From NCBI GenBank assembly GCA_017397655.1, contig JAFQIG010000081.1, forward strand, positions 1-47,384: a DNA stretch of 47,384 nt. Reading direction: 5' to 3'. A program made the translations under genes and the position numbers. Of the stretch, positions 39,315 to 47,311 are shown in pieces (the first letter of the stretch is position 1; each line of letters begins with the position of its first letter). A model generated the notes under the pieces. The model did no database searches. It saw only the letters and a program-made list of their open reading frames with translations, and was not told the DNA's origin. The DNA is from Clostridia bacterium. Lineage in GTDB: Bacteria; Bacillota; Clostridia; Oscillospirales; Acutalibacteraceae.

Positions 39315-40397
39315 TCAGATTTCCAGTTTGAGATCACCGGGACGGATGATTCCTGCCTTACGCATAGGTTCGGAAACGGCAAGTGTCAGAAGTGCCGGTG
39401 CAACAAAATAAAGAAGTATGATTTCAATAATCACTATCTTGATATCAGCACCGTCAGCCGCCATTGTCTGGTATGTCATAATAGGTCCGATAAGACCCGA
39501 TGTTCCCATACCTGCGCCGGTTGCGTTACACTTGATCGAAAGCAATGTCGATACAGGTCCGAGAATCGCCGATGCCACGATGGGCGGTATCCATACAAGA
39601 GGACGTCTGACGATGTTGGGCATCTGAAGCATTGATGTTCCGATTCCCTGTGCGATGAGTCCGCCAAACTTGTTTTCACGGTAGCTCATTACCGCAAAGC
39701 CGACCATCTGTGTACAGCATCCGATAACGGCTGCACCTGCGGCTATTCCCGAAAGTCCGAGAATTACGCCGATTGCCGCCGAGCTTATCGGTAATGTAAG
39801 TGCAATTCCCATAAGAACGGAAACGACTATTCCCATCAGAATCGGCTGTTGCTCCGTTCCCCAGTTGATAAGATTACCGAGCGATGTCATCAGCTCGGAA
39901 ATAGGTGTTCCGATAAGAAGTCCTACTGCACTGCCCGATGCAATGGTTACTACGGGAGTCAGAAGAATGTCAAGCTTTGTTTTACCCGATATAAGAGCGC
40001 CGATCTCTGCTGCTACAAAGGCGGAAATGAAAGCTCCGAGAGGTTCACCGGGTCCCGAAAGGACAACTGCGCCCTCTGCGAGAACCGCGCCTGCAATTAT
40101 CTTTGATGAAAAGGCACCTACAAGTCCCGCGACTGCACATGATACCGTTACAAGCGGCGAACGGTTATATTTTTTTGCGACTCCGATACCGATACCTGCT
40201 CCTGTCAGTGCCTTTGCAAGCGATGCTACAGCACCTGTCAGTTCACCGATCGTTCCCGGTATAAATGCCGCAACCTGTGCAAGAATCGTTCCGACTATCA
40301 GCGTTGAAAAAAGTCCGAGCGCCATACCGGAAAGTCCGTCAATAAATATGTGATTCAATACCTTTCCGATAGCTGATCCTGCCTTTGTTTTTGCCAT
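39315..40397 (-). CDS. PTS EIIC-like membrane transporter (PTS_EIIC_2 family)
   Basis: About 360 residues, nearly all hydrophobic helices with Gly/Ala-rich turns (GLSGMALGLFSTLIVGTILA, IGVILGLSGIAAGAAVIGCC). Conserved-looking PGEPLGAF and NATGAGMGTSGLIGP segments match the EIIC_2-type membrane family. No EIIA or EIIB domain or gene is nearby, so it may use general EII components or act as a PTS-independent carrier. ATG 40397 is preferred (GGAAGTGG 6 bases upstream); ATG 40400 is equally possible, and 40427 lacks a site. First gene of the operon under the promoter at 40431-40459. Confidence 0.8.
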   Translation of the reverse strand: MAKTKAGSAIGKVLNHIFIDGLSGMALGLFSTLIVGTILAQVAAFIPGTIGELTGAVASLAKALTGAGIGIGVAKKYNRSPLVTVSCAVAGLVGAFSSKIIAGAVLAEGAVVLSGPGEPLGAFISAFVAAEIGALISGKTKLDILLTPVVTIASGSAVGLLIGTPISELMTSLGNLINWGTEQQPILMGIVVSVLMGIALTLPISSAAIGVILGLSGIAAGAAVIGCCTQMVGFAVMSYRENKFGGLIAQGIGTSMLQMPNIVRRPLVWIPPIVASAILGPVSTLLSIKCNATGAGMGTSGLIGPIMTYQTMAADGADIKIVIIEIILLYFVAPALLTLAVSEPMRKAGIIRPGDLKLEI

Positions 40398-40430
40398 CAT
40401 TTCCACTTCCGTTTTACAAATATTCATTTT

Positions 40431-40459
40431 ATTTTATAACAAACAAAATTCTTTGTCAA
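40431..40459 (-). promoter_or_regulatory. sigma-A promoter of the EIIC/Gfo/TPR operon
   Basis: Minus strand: TTGACA (complement of 40454-40459), 17-bp spacer, TAAAAT (complement of 40431-40436). Same boxes and spacing as the rhamnosidase promoter. Confidence 0.7.
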
Positions 40460-40545
40460 GCATGCGTAACGGTATGAAAAAATTTTTTATCTTTGTAAAG
40501 GTAATCAGCGAAATTTCACTGCCGCCCGTATATATCACAGTGCCT

Positions 40546-40600
40546 ATCGGGTCATTCCGAATGTATGTGAGGAATTTTTAACAAAAGCAAAAGATTATTT
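40546..40600. repeat. REP-like unit abutting the integrase remnant
   Basis: TATCGGGTCATTCCGAATGT then ATGTGAGGAATTTTTAACAA and AAGCAAAAGATTATTTCGGG. The left half and central spacer of the repeat family run directly into the integrase fragment, replacing the expected right half. Confidence 0.6.
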
Positions 40601-40881
40601 CGGGTGCGATCTTCATAACCCGAAGTAGCAAGCCAATGAGCCGAACTAATATTTGGCGTGAAATGAAAAGTCTTTGTGAGCAGGCAGGTGTGAATCTGCA
40701 AAAGGTGTTTCCCCATAATCTGCGTCACCTTTTCGCACGAACTTTCTACGGTATTGAAAAAGACATTGCCAAGCTCGCAGACATTCTCGGTCACAGTAGC
40801 ATCAACACCACACGAATTTATATTATCACCACCGGCAACGAACACCGTCAGCGTATGGAAAATATGCGGTTGATAATATAA
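40582..40881 (+). pseudogene. tyrosine recombinase (integrase) C-terminal remnant
   Basis: Open from 40582 to TAA at 40879-40881. The translated end reads GAIFITRSSKPMSRTNIW ... VFPHNLRHLFARTFY ... LADILGHSSINTTRIY: the catalytic H-x-x-R, the second His and the tyrosine of a phage/transposon integrase. The N-terminal two-thirds, including the first catalytic Arg, is absent, and the 5' end is fused to a REP-like repeat. No ribosome site precedes ATG 40636. It is a decayed gene, probably from an element that once delivered or bounded the cluster to its right. Confidence 0.85.
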
Positions 40882-41001
40882 AAATAGCCACCGAAAACGG
40901 CGCCAATGACATAATCGACATTATGTTGTAGATTTACATAAGCAAAGAGCTCATTTCGGCAAAACTAAAAAGTGTTTTCTTAAAAATGAGCATAACAAAG
41001 C

Positions 41002-41033
41002 AAGCCTTTTCTCAAAATTATTTGAAAAGGCTT
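41002..41033. terminator. terminator-like hairpin
   Basis: AAGCCTTTTC (41002-41011) and GAAAAGGCTT (41024-41033) form a perfect 10-bp stem, then TATTTGTG. It may end transcription leaking through the integrase remnant. The bases between 40882 and 41001 hold nothing recognisable. Confidence 0.55.
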
Positions 41034-41092
41034 ATTTGTGCTGTAAGAAAACGACAAATTTCGAACAAATCATACTTTTCACGTTAAAATTG

Positions 41093-41121
41093 TTGTAAAT
41101 ATATTTATAGTGTGCTATGAT
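41093..41121 (+). promoter_or_regulatory. extended -10 promoter of the SPFH/TIR cluster
   Basis: TTGTAA (41093-41098), 17-bp spacer ending TGC, TATGAT (41116-41121). An untranslated leader of about 75 bases follows. Confidence 0.6.
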
Positions 41122-41203
41122 ATATTTGTTAAAATAGGTTTATTGTAACCAAAAGTACAACATAATGTCGATTATGTTGCTTGAAATACGAGGAGGTAAT
41201 TTT

Positions 41204-42442
41204 ATGGCGCAGATTGCTGAAATCATTAAGTATGAAGGTGATAACAGCACCTTTATATGGAAACATCCTTCCGAAGACTTTAACAGTCTGACTCAACTTA
41301 TTGTCCACGAGAGTCAAGAAGCCATTTTCTTTATGAATGGTCAAGCGTTGGATCTGTTTGGTCCCGGTCGATATACTCTTGAAACACAGAACATTCCTAA
41401 ACTCGGAAAGTTGCTAAACCGCACTACCGGTGGTGAAACTCCATTCCATTGCGAAGTCTATTTCATCAATAAAACCGAGCAGATGAGTATCAAATGGGGT
41501 ACCGATAGTAAAGTGCAGTATATTGAGCCTACATACGGATTTCCCATCGCCATCGGTGCATCCGGTGAAATGAGTCTTCGTGCGGAGGATAGCCGCAAAT
41601 TACTTCTTAAATTAGTCGGCACAGAAAACTTCCTTGGTCAGCAGAAATTAATATCCTTCTTCCGTGCTTTCTTAATGACACGAGTAAAGACTTATATTGC
41701 GCAAGCAATGAAGTCTAACGCTATCAACATTTTTGAACTGGACGAGAATTTAACTGTATTTTCTGATTCAATTCATAAACAGTTAATTCCCGACTTTGCT
41801 GACTATGGTGTATCGCTTGAACGCTTTTTCGTAACCAATGTCGTCAAGCCTGACGGCGATAGACAGTACGAAAAATTCAAGGAACTCCACTTCCGTCAAT
41901 ATGCGGATATTGCAGAAGCAAAGCTCCGTCAGCAAACCGATCTTATCTATGCGCAGACGGAAGCGCAGAAGGTTATTATTGATTCTCAGGCGCAGGCGAC
42001 AAAACGTGCGCAGGAAGGATATACATATCAACAAGAACGCGGATTTGATGTGGCAACCGAGGTTGCACGAAATGAAGCGGTTGGACAGTTCACCAATTTA
42101 GGGGTTGGTATTGGCACAATGGCGGGTGTTGGCGGTGCAGTTGCCGGAACAGTTGGCGGAGCAATGAATGACGCATTAAACCAGACTAACATTTCAAATA
42201 ATCAATGCGCCAAGTGCGGTGCTCCGCTTCCGCAGAATGCAAAATTCTGTCTTGAATGCGGTGAAAAAATTGCTCCTGCCGTTCCCGATGGTATGATTGT
42301 TTGCCCCGAATGCGGAAATACAGTTGCAAAAGGTAAATTCTGTCCCGAGTGCGGTCATAAATTTATAACTGCTTGTCCGAATTGCGGAAAAGAAATTGTA
42401 CCCGGTGCAAAATTCTGCCTTGAATGCGGTGAAAAACTTTAA
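41204..42442 (+). CDS. SPFH-domain protein with C-terminal zinc ribbons
   Basis: 412 residues from ATG 41204 (AGGAGGT 7 bases upstream). Residues ~1-290 form an SPFH (band-7/virion-core-like) domain: IIKYEGDNSTFIWKHP, VHESQEAIFFMNGQALDLFG, GRYTLETQNIPKL and PIAIGASGEMSLRAEDSRKL. A coiled coil (EAKLRQQTDLIYAQTEAQKV), a Gly-rich segment (~300-325) and three zinc ribbons follow (CAKC/CLEC, CPEC/CPEC, CPNC/CLEC). This matches the YdjI-type SPFH proteins that form membrane-associated rings or bind other proteins. Known relatives sit beside envelope-stress genes. First gene of the cluster; the four-helix membrane protein starts 17 bases on. Confidence 0.85.
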   Translation: MAQIAEIIKYEGDNSTFIWKHPSEDFNSLTQLIVHESQEAIFFMNGQALDLFGPGRYTLETQNIPKLGKLLNRTTGGETPFHCEVYFINKTEQMSIKWGTDSKVQYIEPTYGFPIAIGASGEMSLRAEDSRKLLLKLVGTENFLGQQKLISFFRAFLMTRVKTYIAQAMKSNAINIFELDENLTVFSDSIHKQLIPDFADYGVSLERFFVTNVVKPDGDRQYEKFKELHFRQYADIAEAKLRQQTDLIYAQTEAQKVIIDSQAQATKRAQEGYTYQQERGFDVATEVARNEAVGQFTNLGVGIGTMAGVGGAVAGTVGGAMNDALNQTNISNNQCAKCGAPLPQNAKFCLECGEKIAPAVPDGMIVCPECGNTVAKGKFCPECGHKFITACPNCGKEIVPGAKFCLECGEKL

Positions 42443-42459
42443 TACGGAGGTAATAAAAG

Positions 42460-43161
42460 ATGAATAAGAATTTTAAATTATATTCAGTTCTTTGGGCTGT
42501 TTCACTTGCGATTTTCAATGTTGCCGTTTTTGTTTCCCCGAGCGAAGCATTGGGCTACAACAAGTTCGGCGGTGCTTTCTGGTCGGGTTATATTTTCATA
42601 ACCCTTGCCTTCGTCGGCCAGCTTGCAACAGCATTCTTTGCATTGAAAGAAGAAAACCTTACCAAGCTTTTCTATAACCTTTCTATGCTTTCCGTCAGCC
42701 GTACAGGTCTTGTACTTACCCTTGTTTTCGGTACAGCCTGTATGCTCATACCCAACCTTCCCAATTGGGTTGGCGCTATCCTTTGCTTTGCTGTTCTCGG
42801 CTTTACTGCTATTGCTGTTTTTAAAGCAAAGTTTGCCGCAGATCTTGTTGCCGAAAAGGATGAAAAAATTAAAGTACAGACATTCTTTATTCAATCACTT
42901 ACAGCTGATGCACAGTCGCTTGTGAACAAGGCTCAGTCCCCAGAAGCCAAGGCCGAGTGCAAAAAGGTTTATGAGGCTGTGCGTTATTCAGATCCGATGA
43001 GTAATAGTGCTCTCGCTTCAATCGAATCGCAGATTACCGATAAGTTTTCCGATTTTTCATCTGCGGTTAGTGAAAACAATTCCGAAGGTGTGGTTAATAT
43101 TGCCAAGGAACTTGTCGTATTGATTGGCGACAGAAACAATAAATGTAGGTTGTTGAAATGA
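42460..43161 (+). CDS. four-helix membrane protein with cytoplasmic helical tail
   Basis: 233 residues. Four hydrophobic segments (about 8-27, 40-62, 78-97 and 103-121) are followed by a charged helical tail (KFAADLVAEKDEKIKVQTFF...) of ~110 residues. I recognise no family. GGAGG precedes the start. Its stop overlaps the ATG of an upstream reading of the TIR gene (ATGA at 43158), and it lies directly behind the SPFH gene, so it is probably the membrane partner of the SPFH scaffold. Confidence 0.7.
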   Translation: MNKNFKLYSVLWAVSLAIFNVAVFVSPSEALGYNKFGGAFWSGYIFITLAFVGQLATAFFALKEENLTKLFYNLSMLSVSRTGLVLTLVFGTACMLIPNLPNWVGAILCFAVLGFTAIAVFKAKFAADLVAEKDEKIKVQTFFIQSLTADAQSLVNKAQSPEAKAECKKVYEAVRYSDPMSNSALASIESQITDKFSDFSSAVSENNSEGVVNIAKELVVLIGDRNNKCRLLK

Positions 43162-43172
43162 GGGTGTATGAA

Positions 43173-43610
43173 ATGAATGAGTATTCTGTTTTTGTGTCAC
43201 ATTCGTCAGAAGATAAGATAGAGTATGTTAAGGATTTGGTTGAAGAAATCAAAAGTTTAGGTGTTTCTGTGTTTTATGACGAGGATGTAATAACTTGGGG
43301 AGACAATTTAAAAGAAAAAATAGATTTTGGACTGCAGAGTTGTCAACTTGCTGTAATAATTATTTCACCAAGTTATTTTGGGAGAGAATGGACTGAATAT
43401 GAATTAAAAATATTGTTAGAACGACAAGATACGGAAAATTGCAAATTAATTCTTCCAATACTTTATAAGACATCAAAAGAAGAATTTGTTAAGCATTATC
43501 CGTCATTAAAAAATATACTTTTTAAACACGCTAAAAGTCAAAGTAAAAAAGACCTTGCTTTAGACTTGAAAAAAGAATTAGATAAAAAAATGCTAAAGAA
43601 AGCAGGATAA
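43173..43610 (+). CDS. small TIR-domain protein
   Basis: 145 residues from ATG 43173, chosen for AGGGTG 5 bases upstream; an ATG at 43158 overlapping the previous stop is the alternative. Almost the whole protein is one TIR domain: SVFVSHSSEDK (strand A), VSVFYDEDVITWGDNLKEKI (strand B and BB loop), VIIISPSYFGREWTEYEL with the glutamate expected at the NAD-cleaving site of catalytic TIRs, and KLILPILY. A basic helical tail follows. Base composition is much richer in A and T than the genes before it, suggesting separate acquisition. It may hydrolyse NAD or act as an adaptor for the larger TIR protein downstream. Confidence 0.85.
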   Translation: MNEYSVFVSHSSEDKIEYVKDLVEEIKSLGVSVFYDEDVITWGDNLKEKIDFGLQSCQLAVIIISPSYFGREWTEYELKILLERQDTENCKLILPILYKTSKEEFVKHYPSLKNILFKHAKSQSKKDLALDLKKELDKKMLKKAG

Positions 43611-43643
43611 ACCTTTCGGTTAGATATGTTAGGAGAATAACTA

Positions 43644-46463
43644 ATGGCTTTATTCAAATGTAAAATGTGCGGTGGCGCACTTGAAATCAACTCAAACGAA
43701 AGTGTAGCGGTATGCGAATACTGTGGTACACAACAGACATTGCCCAAACTTGATGATGACCGCAAAGCAAATCTTTACGACAGAGCTAACCATTTTCGTC
43801 GCAATAACGAGTTTGACAAGGCTATGTCAATTTATGAGAATATACTGAACGAGGACAAGACCGATGCAGAAAGTTATTGGTCGCTTGTGCTTTGCCGATA
43901 CGGTATAGAGTATGTTGAAGACCCTGCTTCTCACAAGCGTGTGCCTACGGTAAACCGTGCTCAATTCACCTCTGTTTTTGATGATGATAACTATAAATCT
44001 GCCTTGCAGTATGCTGACAGCGTACAGAAATCAATATACGAGGCAGAAGCAAAAGCGATAAACGAAATACAGAAAGGCATTCTTGAAATTTCGCAGAAGG
44101 AAGAGCCGTTTGACGTTTTCATCTGCTATAAAGAAACTGATAACAACGGCAGAAGAACGCCCGATTCCGTGCTTGCAACCGAGCTCTATCACGAGCTTAT
44201 AAAAGAAGGATTCAAAGTCTTCTTCTCGCGAATTACGCTTGAGGATAAACTCGGCACGGCTTATGAGCCGTACATATTTGCTGCGCTCAACAGCGCAAGC
44301 GTAATGGTTGCGCTCGGCACAAAGCAGGAATATTTCAACGCTGTCTGGGTTAAGAACGAGTGGAGCAGATATCTTTCTCTCATCAAATCGGGCGCAAAGA
44401 AAACACTTATTCCTGCCTTCAAAGATATGGATCCTTATGATTTGCCCGAAGAGTTTTCTCACCTTCAGGCACAGGATATGTCCAAGCTCGGCTTTATGCA
44501 AGACCTTATTCGCGGTATAAAAAAGATTGTTGCGGCGGATGAGCCTGCACCCGTTCAGGTTAAAGAAACGATTATCAGCACAAGCGCCGCAAACGTTGCG
44601 CCTTTGCTCAAGCGTGTTTTTATGTTCCTTGAGGATGGCGACTGGAACAGTGCAAACGAATACTGCGAAAAGGTGCTCGACATCGAGCCCGAATGTGCCG
44701 AAGCATATCTTGGCAAACTTATGGCAGAATTAAACGTTAAAAAGCGTGATTTACTTTCAACTTGTAATAATCCGTTTGATACAAACGCCAATTATCAAAA
44801 AATCGTCCGTTTTGGCAATGCTGAGCTTAAGGCGGAGCTTGAGGGCTATATTTCAACCATTAACGAACGCAACGAAAATAATCGGCTTATGCTCGCTTAT
44901 AACAATGCAATTTCTGCGATGAACGCCGCAAACAACGAATCGAAATACAAGCTCGTTGCCGCTTCATTCAAAGCAATAAGCAACTATAAAGATTCTGCAG
45001 AGCTTGCTGAAAAATGCCTTGAAAAAGCTGAAGAAGCAAGGCTGGATGCAATCTATAACAACGCTAAATCGAAAATGGATTATCTGCTTGAGGATTATTA
45101 TAATAAAGCTATTGATCTTTTTAAATCAATCCCGGGCTGGAAAGATTCAGACGAACTGGTAAGAAAATGCGAAGAAACATTAGTGCAGATAAAAGAAAGA
45201 GCAGAAGCAGGCCGTCTTGAGCGTGAGCGTAAATCCAAATTGGAATGCATTGAAGCTGAAAAACGAGCAAAAAAGATAAAGAAAATTTTAATAACAACGG
45301 GTTCGATTTTAGTATCGGTTATTGCAATATTGCTTCTTTTTATAAATATTGTAATCCCTTCGATCAATTACAGTAAAGCCGAAAAATTATTGGAAGCAGG
45401 CAAATATGAAAATGCAGTTTATGCTTTCAACCTTTTGGCCGAGAAAAAGTTTAAGGATAGTGAAAAACGAATAATTGATTGTAAAACTGCTTGGTATAAC
45501 TATGCATTGAAATTGGCTTCAAGCAAAAAATATACCGAAGCTATTTCTGAATTTGAAAAATTAGAAGATTTTAAAGACTCTGACATACAACAAAAAAAGT
45601 GCCAGTATGAGTATGCTATTATACTTTACGAAGAAAAAAAGTATGTTCGTGCAATTGAAATTGTAGAAAGCTTAGGTGATTTTGAAAACGCTTCGAATAG
45701 ATTAAAAGAGATAAAGATAAATTATGCTAAAAATCTTTTTGATGAAGGAAAATATGAAGAAGCTAAAAAGATATTTGATGAATTAAATACATATGAAGAT
45801 GCTAAGCATTGTTCGGTTTTATGCGATGATAAAATAAATGGAATAGATGCTGTTGCACTAAAAAACACATTGAAGAATGTAAAAGTAAACTCTGTTATAA
45901 AATACGGAAGATATGAGAATATGCCTATTGAATGGATTGTTCTTGAAAAAAAAGATGGTAAAGTATTATTATTAAGTAAATATGTTTTATGTAATATATG
46001 TTATGACGACTTTGAGTCTTATCAAGATTATTTTTGGCAAAACAATGATGCGCTTTGGCGTATAAGTGATGTTAGAAGCTATTGTAATTATTTTTACGAT
46101 TCATCATTCATAGGCAGTGAGAAAGAAATGATTGTTTATTCTAAACTCTCTACCTCTTATGAGGATCCCAAGTGCGGAAGCGAATCCACTGAAGATCACG
46201 TATTTTTACTCTCAAAAGAGGAATTAAATAGATATTTTAATACTGACTCCTCACGAGTGGCATATAGAGTTGATGACAAAGAGGAGACAGCAAGTTATTG
46301 GCTTCGTTCGACTGATGGAAATGGCCATCATAATTATAATGGAGATGGAATGTCTGCATACAATGTTTTTGGTGGCAACTCCCTAAATCCTCCAGGCAAA
46401 CTATATACAGATTTAACCAATAGAGCTCTTGGATTCCGTCCTGCAATATGGGTAAATTATTAA
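43644..46463 (+). CDS. zinc-ribbon/TIR/TPR transmembrane protein with DUF6273-like ectodomain
   Basis: 939 residues. Order: zinc ribbon (CKMC 6-9, CEYC 24-27), TPR-like helices (~40-150), TIR domain (~155-295: PFDVFICYKETDNN, FKVFFSRITLEDKLG, Glu239 in VWVKNEWSRY), more TPRs (~310-530), a basic coiled coil, transmembrane helix (~547-572), extracytoplasmic TPRs (~574-735) and a C-terminal domain (~745-939) with VIKYGRYENMPIEWIVLEKK, SYWLRSTDGN and LGFRPAIWVNY, typical of DUF6273. TIR inside and a lectin-like domain outside suggest transmembrane sensing that triggers a TIR output (inference). The DNA becomes markedly A+T-rich after about 45250. Ribosome site AGGAG. Confidence 0.85.
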   Translation: MALFKCKMCGGALEINSNESVAVCEYCGTQQTLPKLDDDRKANLYDRANHFRRNNEFDKAMSIYENILNEDKTDAESYWSLVLCRYGIEYVEDPASHKRVPTVNRAQFTSVFDDDNYKSALQYADSVQKSIYEAEAKAINEIQKGILEISQKEEPFDVFICYKETDNNGRRTPDSVLATELYHELIKEGFKVFFSRITLEDKLGTAYEPYIFAALNSASVMVALGTKQEYFNAVWVKNEWSRYLSLIKSGAKKTLIPAFKDMDPYDLPEEFSHLQAQDMSKLGFMQDLIRGIKKIVAADEPAPVQVKETIISTSAANVAPLLKRVFMFLEDGDWNSANEYCEKVLDIEPECAEAYLGKLMAELNVKKRDLLSTCNNPFDTNANYQKIVRFGNAELKAELEGYISTINERNENNRLMLAYNNAISAMNAANNESKYKLVAASFKAISNYKDSAELAEKCLEKAEEARLDAIYNNAKSKMDYLLEDYYNKAIDLFKSIPGWKDSDELVRKCEETLVQIKERAEAGRLERERKSKLECIEAEKRAKKIKKILITTGSILVSVIAILLLFINIVIPSINYSKAEKLLEAGKYENAVYAFNLLAEKKFKDSEKRIIDCKTAWYNYALKLASSKKYTEAISEFEKLEDFKDSDIQQKKCQYEYAIILYEEKKYVRAIEIVESLGDFENASNRLKEIKINYAKNLFDEGKYEEAKKIFDELNTYEDAKHCSVLCDDKINGIDAVALKNTLKNVKVNSVIKYGRYENMPIEWIVLEKKDGKVLLLSKYVLCNICYDDFESYQDYFWQNNDALWRISDVRSYCNYFYDSSFIGSEKEMIVYSKLSTSYEDPKCGSESTEDHVFLLSKEELNRYFNTDSSRVAYRVDDKEETASYWLRSTDGNGHHNYNGDGMSAYNVFGGNSLNPPGKLYTDLTNRALGFRPAIWVNY

Positions 46464-46817
46464 TTAATCTATTTTTTGATGAGTATGCAACAAGGTTGCT
46501 GGCGAAAGACTGTATAAGGCGTATTTGCCAATGATGATAACAGTTGCTGCATTTGGTGGCTCCGCTCGCCCAGGGATGATTCTAGGTACGCGCGCCGTGT
46601 TAGTACCAGTGGCAATCTCAGCATCTACTATAATACCGAGCCTGTCGATGATACCCTTGGCATTCGCCCCGCTTTGTGGATTAATCTTTAATCTGTAATC
46701 TTCAAATCTTAAATCATCCACTCAGTGCCAATGGCACAAATCAGCGTGCGAAGCACGCTAATCAAAAAATACCGCCGTAAGGCGGATTTGAAAATTAAGA
46801 ATTATGAGGTTAGAGGT
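46464..46817. other. intergenic stretch with unexplained GC-richer block and hairpins
   Basis: No supported gene. 46484-46670 is clearly richer in G and C than the preceding gene's end and stays open on both strands, with no ribosome site on either. 46723-46790 holds hairpins: GTGCC/GGCAC, AGCGTGC gaa GCACGCT and ACCGCC gtaa GGCGG, a composite commonly seen before S23-type genes in this group. No copy of the preceding gene's 3' end (a template repeat) was found here. Confidence 0.5.
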
Positions 46818-47165
46818 ATGAAAGAAAGTGTAATCGTTGATAAGAGCAAGGCGTTTGCTTTGCGGATCATCAAATTATACAGGTATCTCTGTGCCGAAAA
46901 GCAGGAATATGTGCTTTCAAAGCAGTTGCTTCGTAGCGGAACAAGTATTGGAGCCAATGTCCGAGAAGCCAAAAGAGGCCAAAGCAAACCTGATTTCTAT
47001 TCAAAAATGAATATCGCCCTCAAAGAAGCAGATGAAGCTGCCTATTGGCTTGAACTGTTACACGAGAGCGGATTTCTCGAACTACAAGCGTTTGAGAGCA
47101 TTTATGAGGATTGCAACGAACTTATCAAAATCCTCGTATCTATACTCAAAACCAAAACCTCTTAA
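46818..47165 (+). CDS. four-helix-bundle protein (S23/IVP, Avd-like fold)
   Basis: 115 residues from ATG 46818 (GAGGT 8 bases upstream). It shows the family pattern: DKSKAFALRIIKLYRYLC, LSKQLLRSGTSIGANVREAK, KPDFYSKMNIALKEADEAAYWL and CNELIKILVSILK. The family was named from proteins encoded in 23S rRNA intervening sequences; the same fold is used by Avd, the accessory protein of diversity-generating retroelements. No rRNA or reverse transcriptase is in the window, so its role is open. It sits behind a protein whose C-terminal domain could be a diversification target. Confidence 0.88.
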   Translation: MKESVIVDKSKAFALRIIKLYRYLCAEKQEYVLSKQLLRSGTSIGANVREAKRGQSKPDFYSKMNIALKEADEAAYWLELLHESGFLELQAFESIYEDCNELIKILVSILKTKTS

Positions 47166-47218
47166 TTCTTAATTCTGACCTCTTAACTATGAAAAATCAA
47201 AGCGAATTAACCGTAATT

Positions 47219-47254
47219 ACAAAAGCAAAAGATCCTTCGCCTGACTTTGGATGA
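47219..47254. repeat. REP-like unit, right half
   Basis: ACAAAAGCAAAAGATCCTTC then GCCTGACTTTGGATGAC, matching the right half of the complete unit at 35081-35155. Confidence 0.6.
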
Positions 47255-47270
47255 CTTGTTTTTTAATGTC

Positions 47271-47307
47271 AAAAAGAGCAGCCCTTTCGGACTGCTCTTT
47301 TTTGTTG
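47271..47307. terminator. bidirectional terminator
   Basis: AAAAAGAGCAGCCC pairs with GGACTGCTCTTTTTT around a short loop (one mismatch). T runs on both strands suit the convergent flanking genes. Confidence 0.85.
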
Positions 47308-47311
47308 TTTG

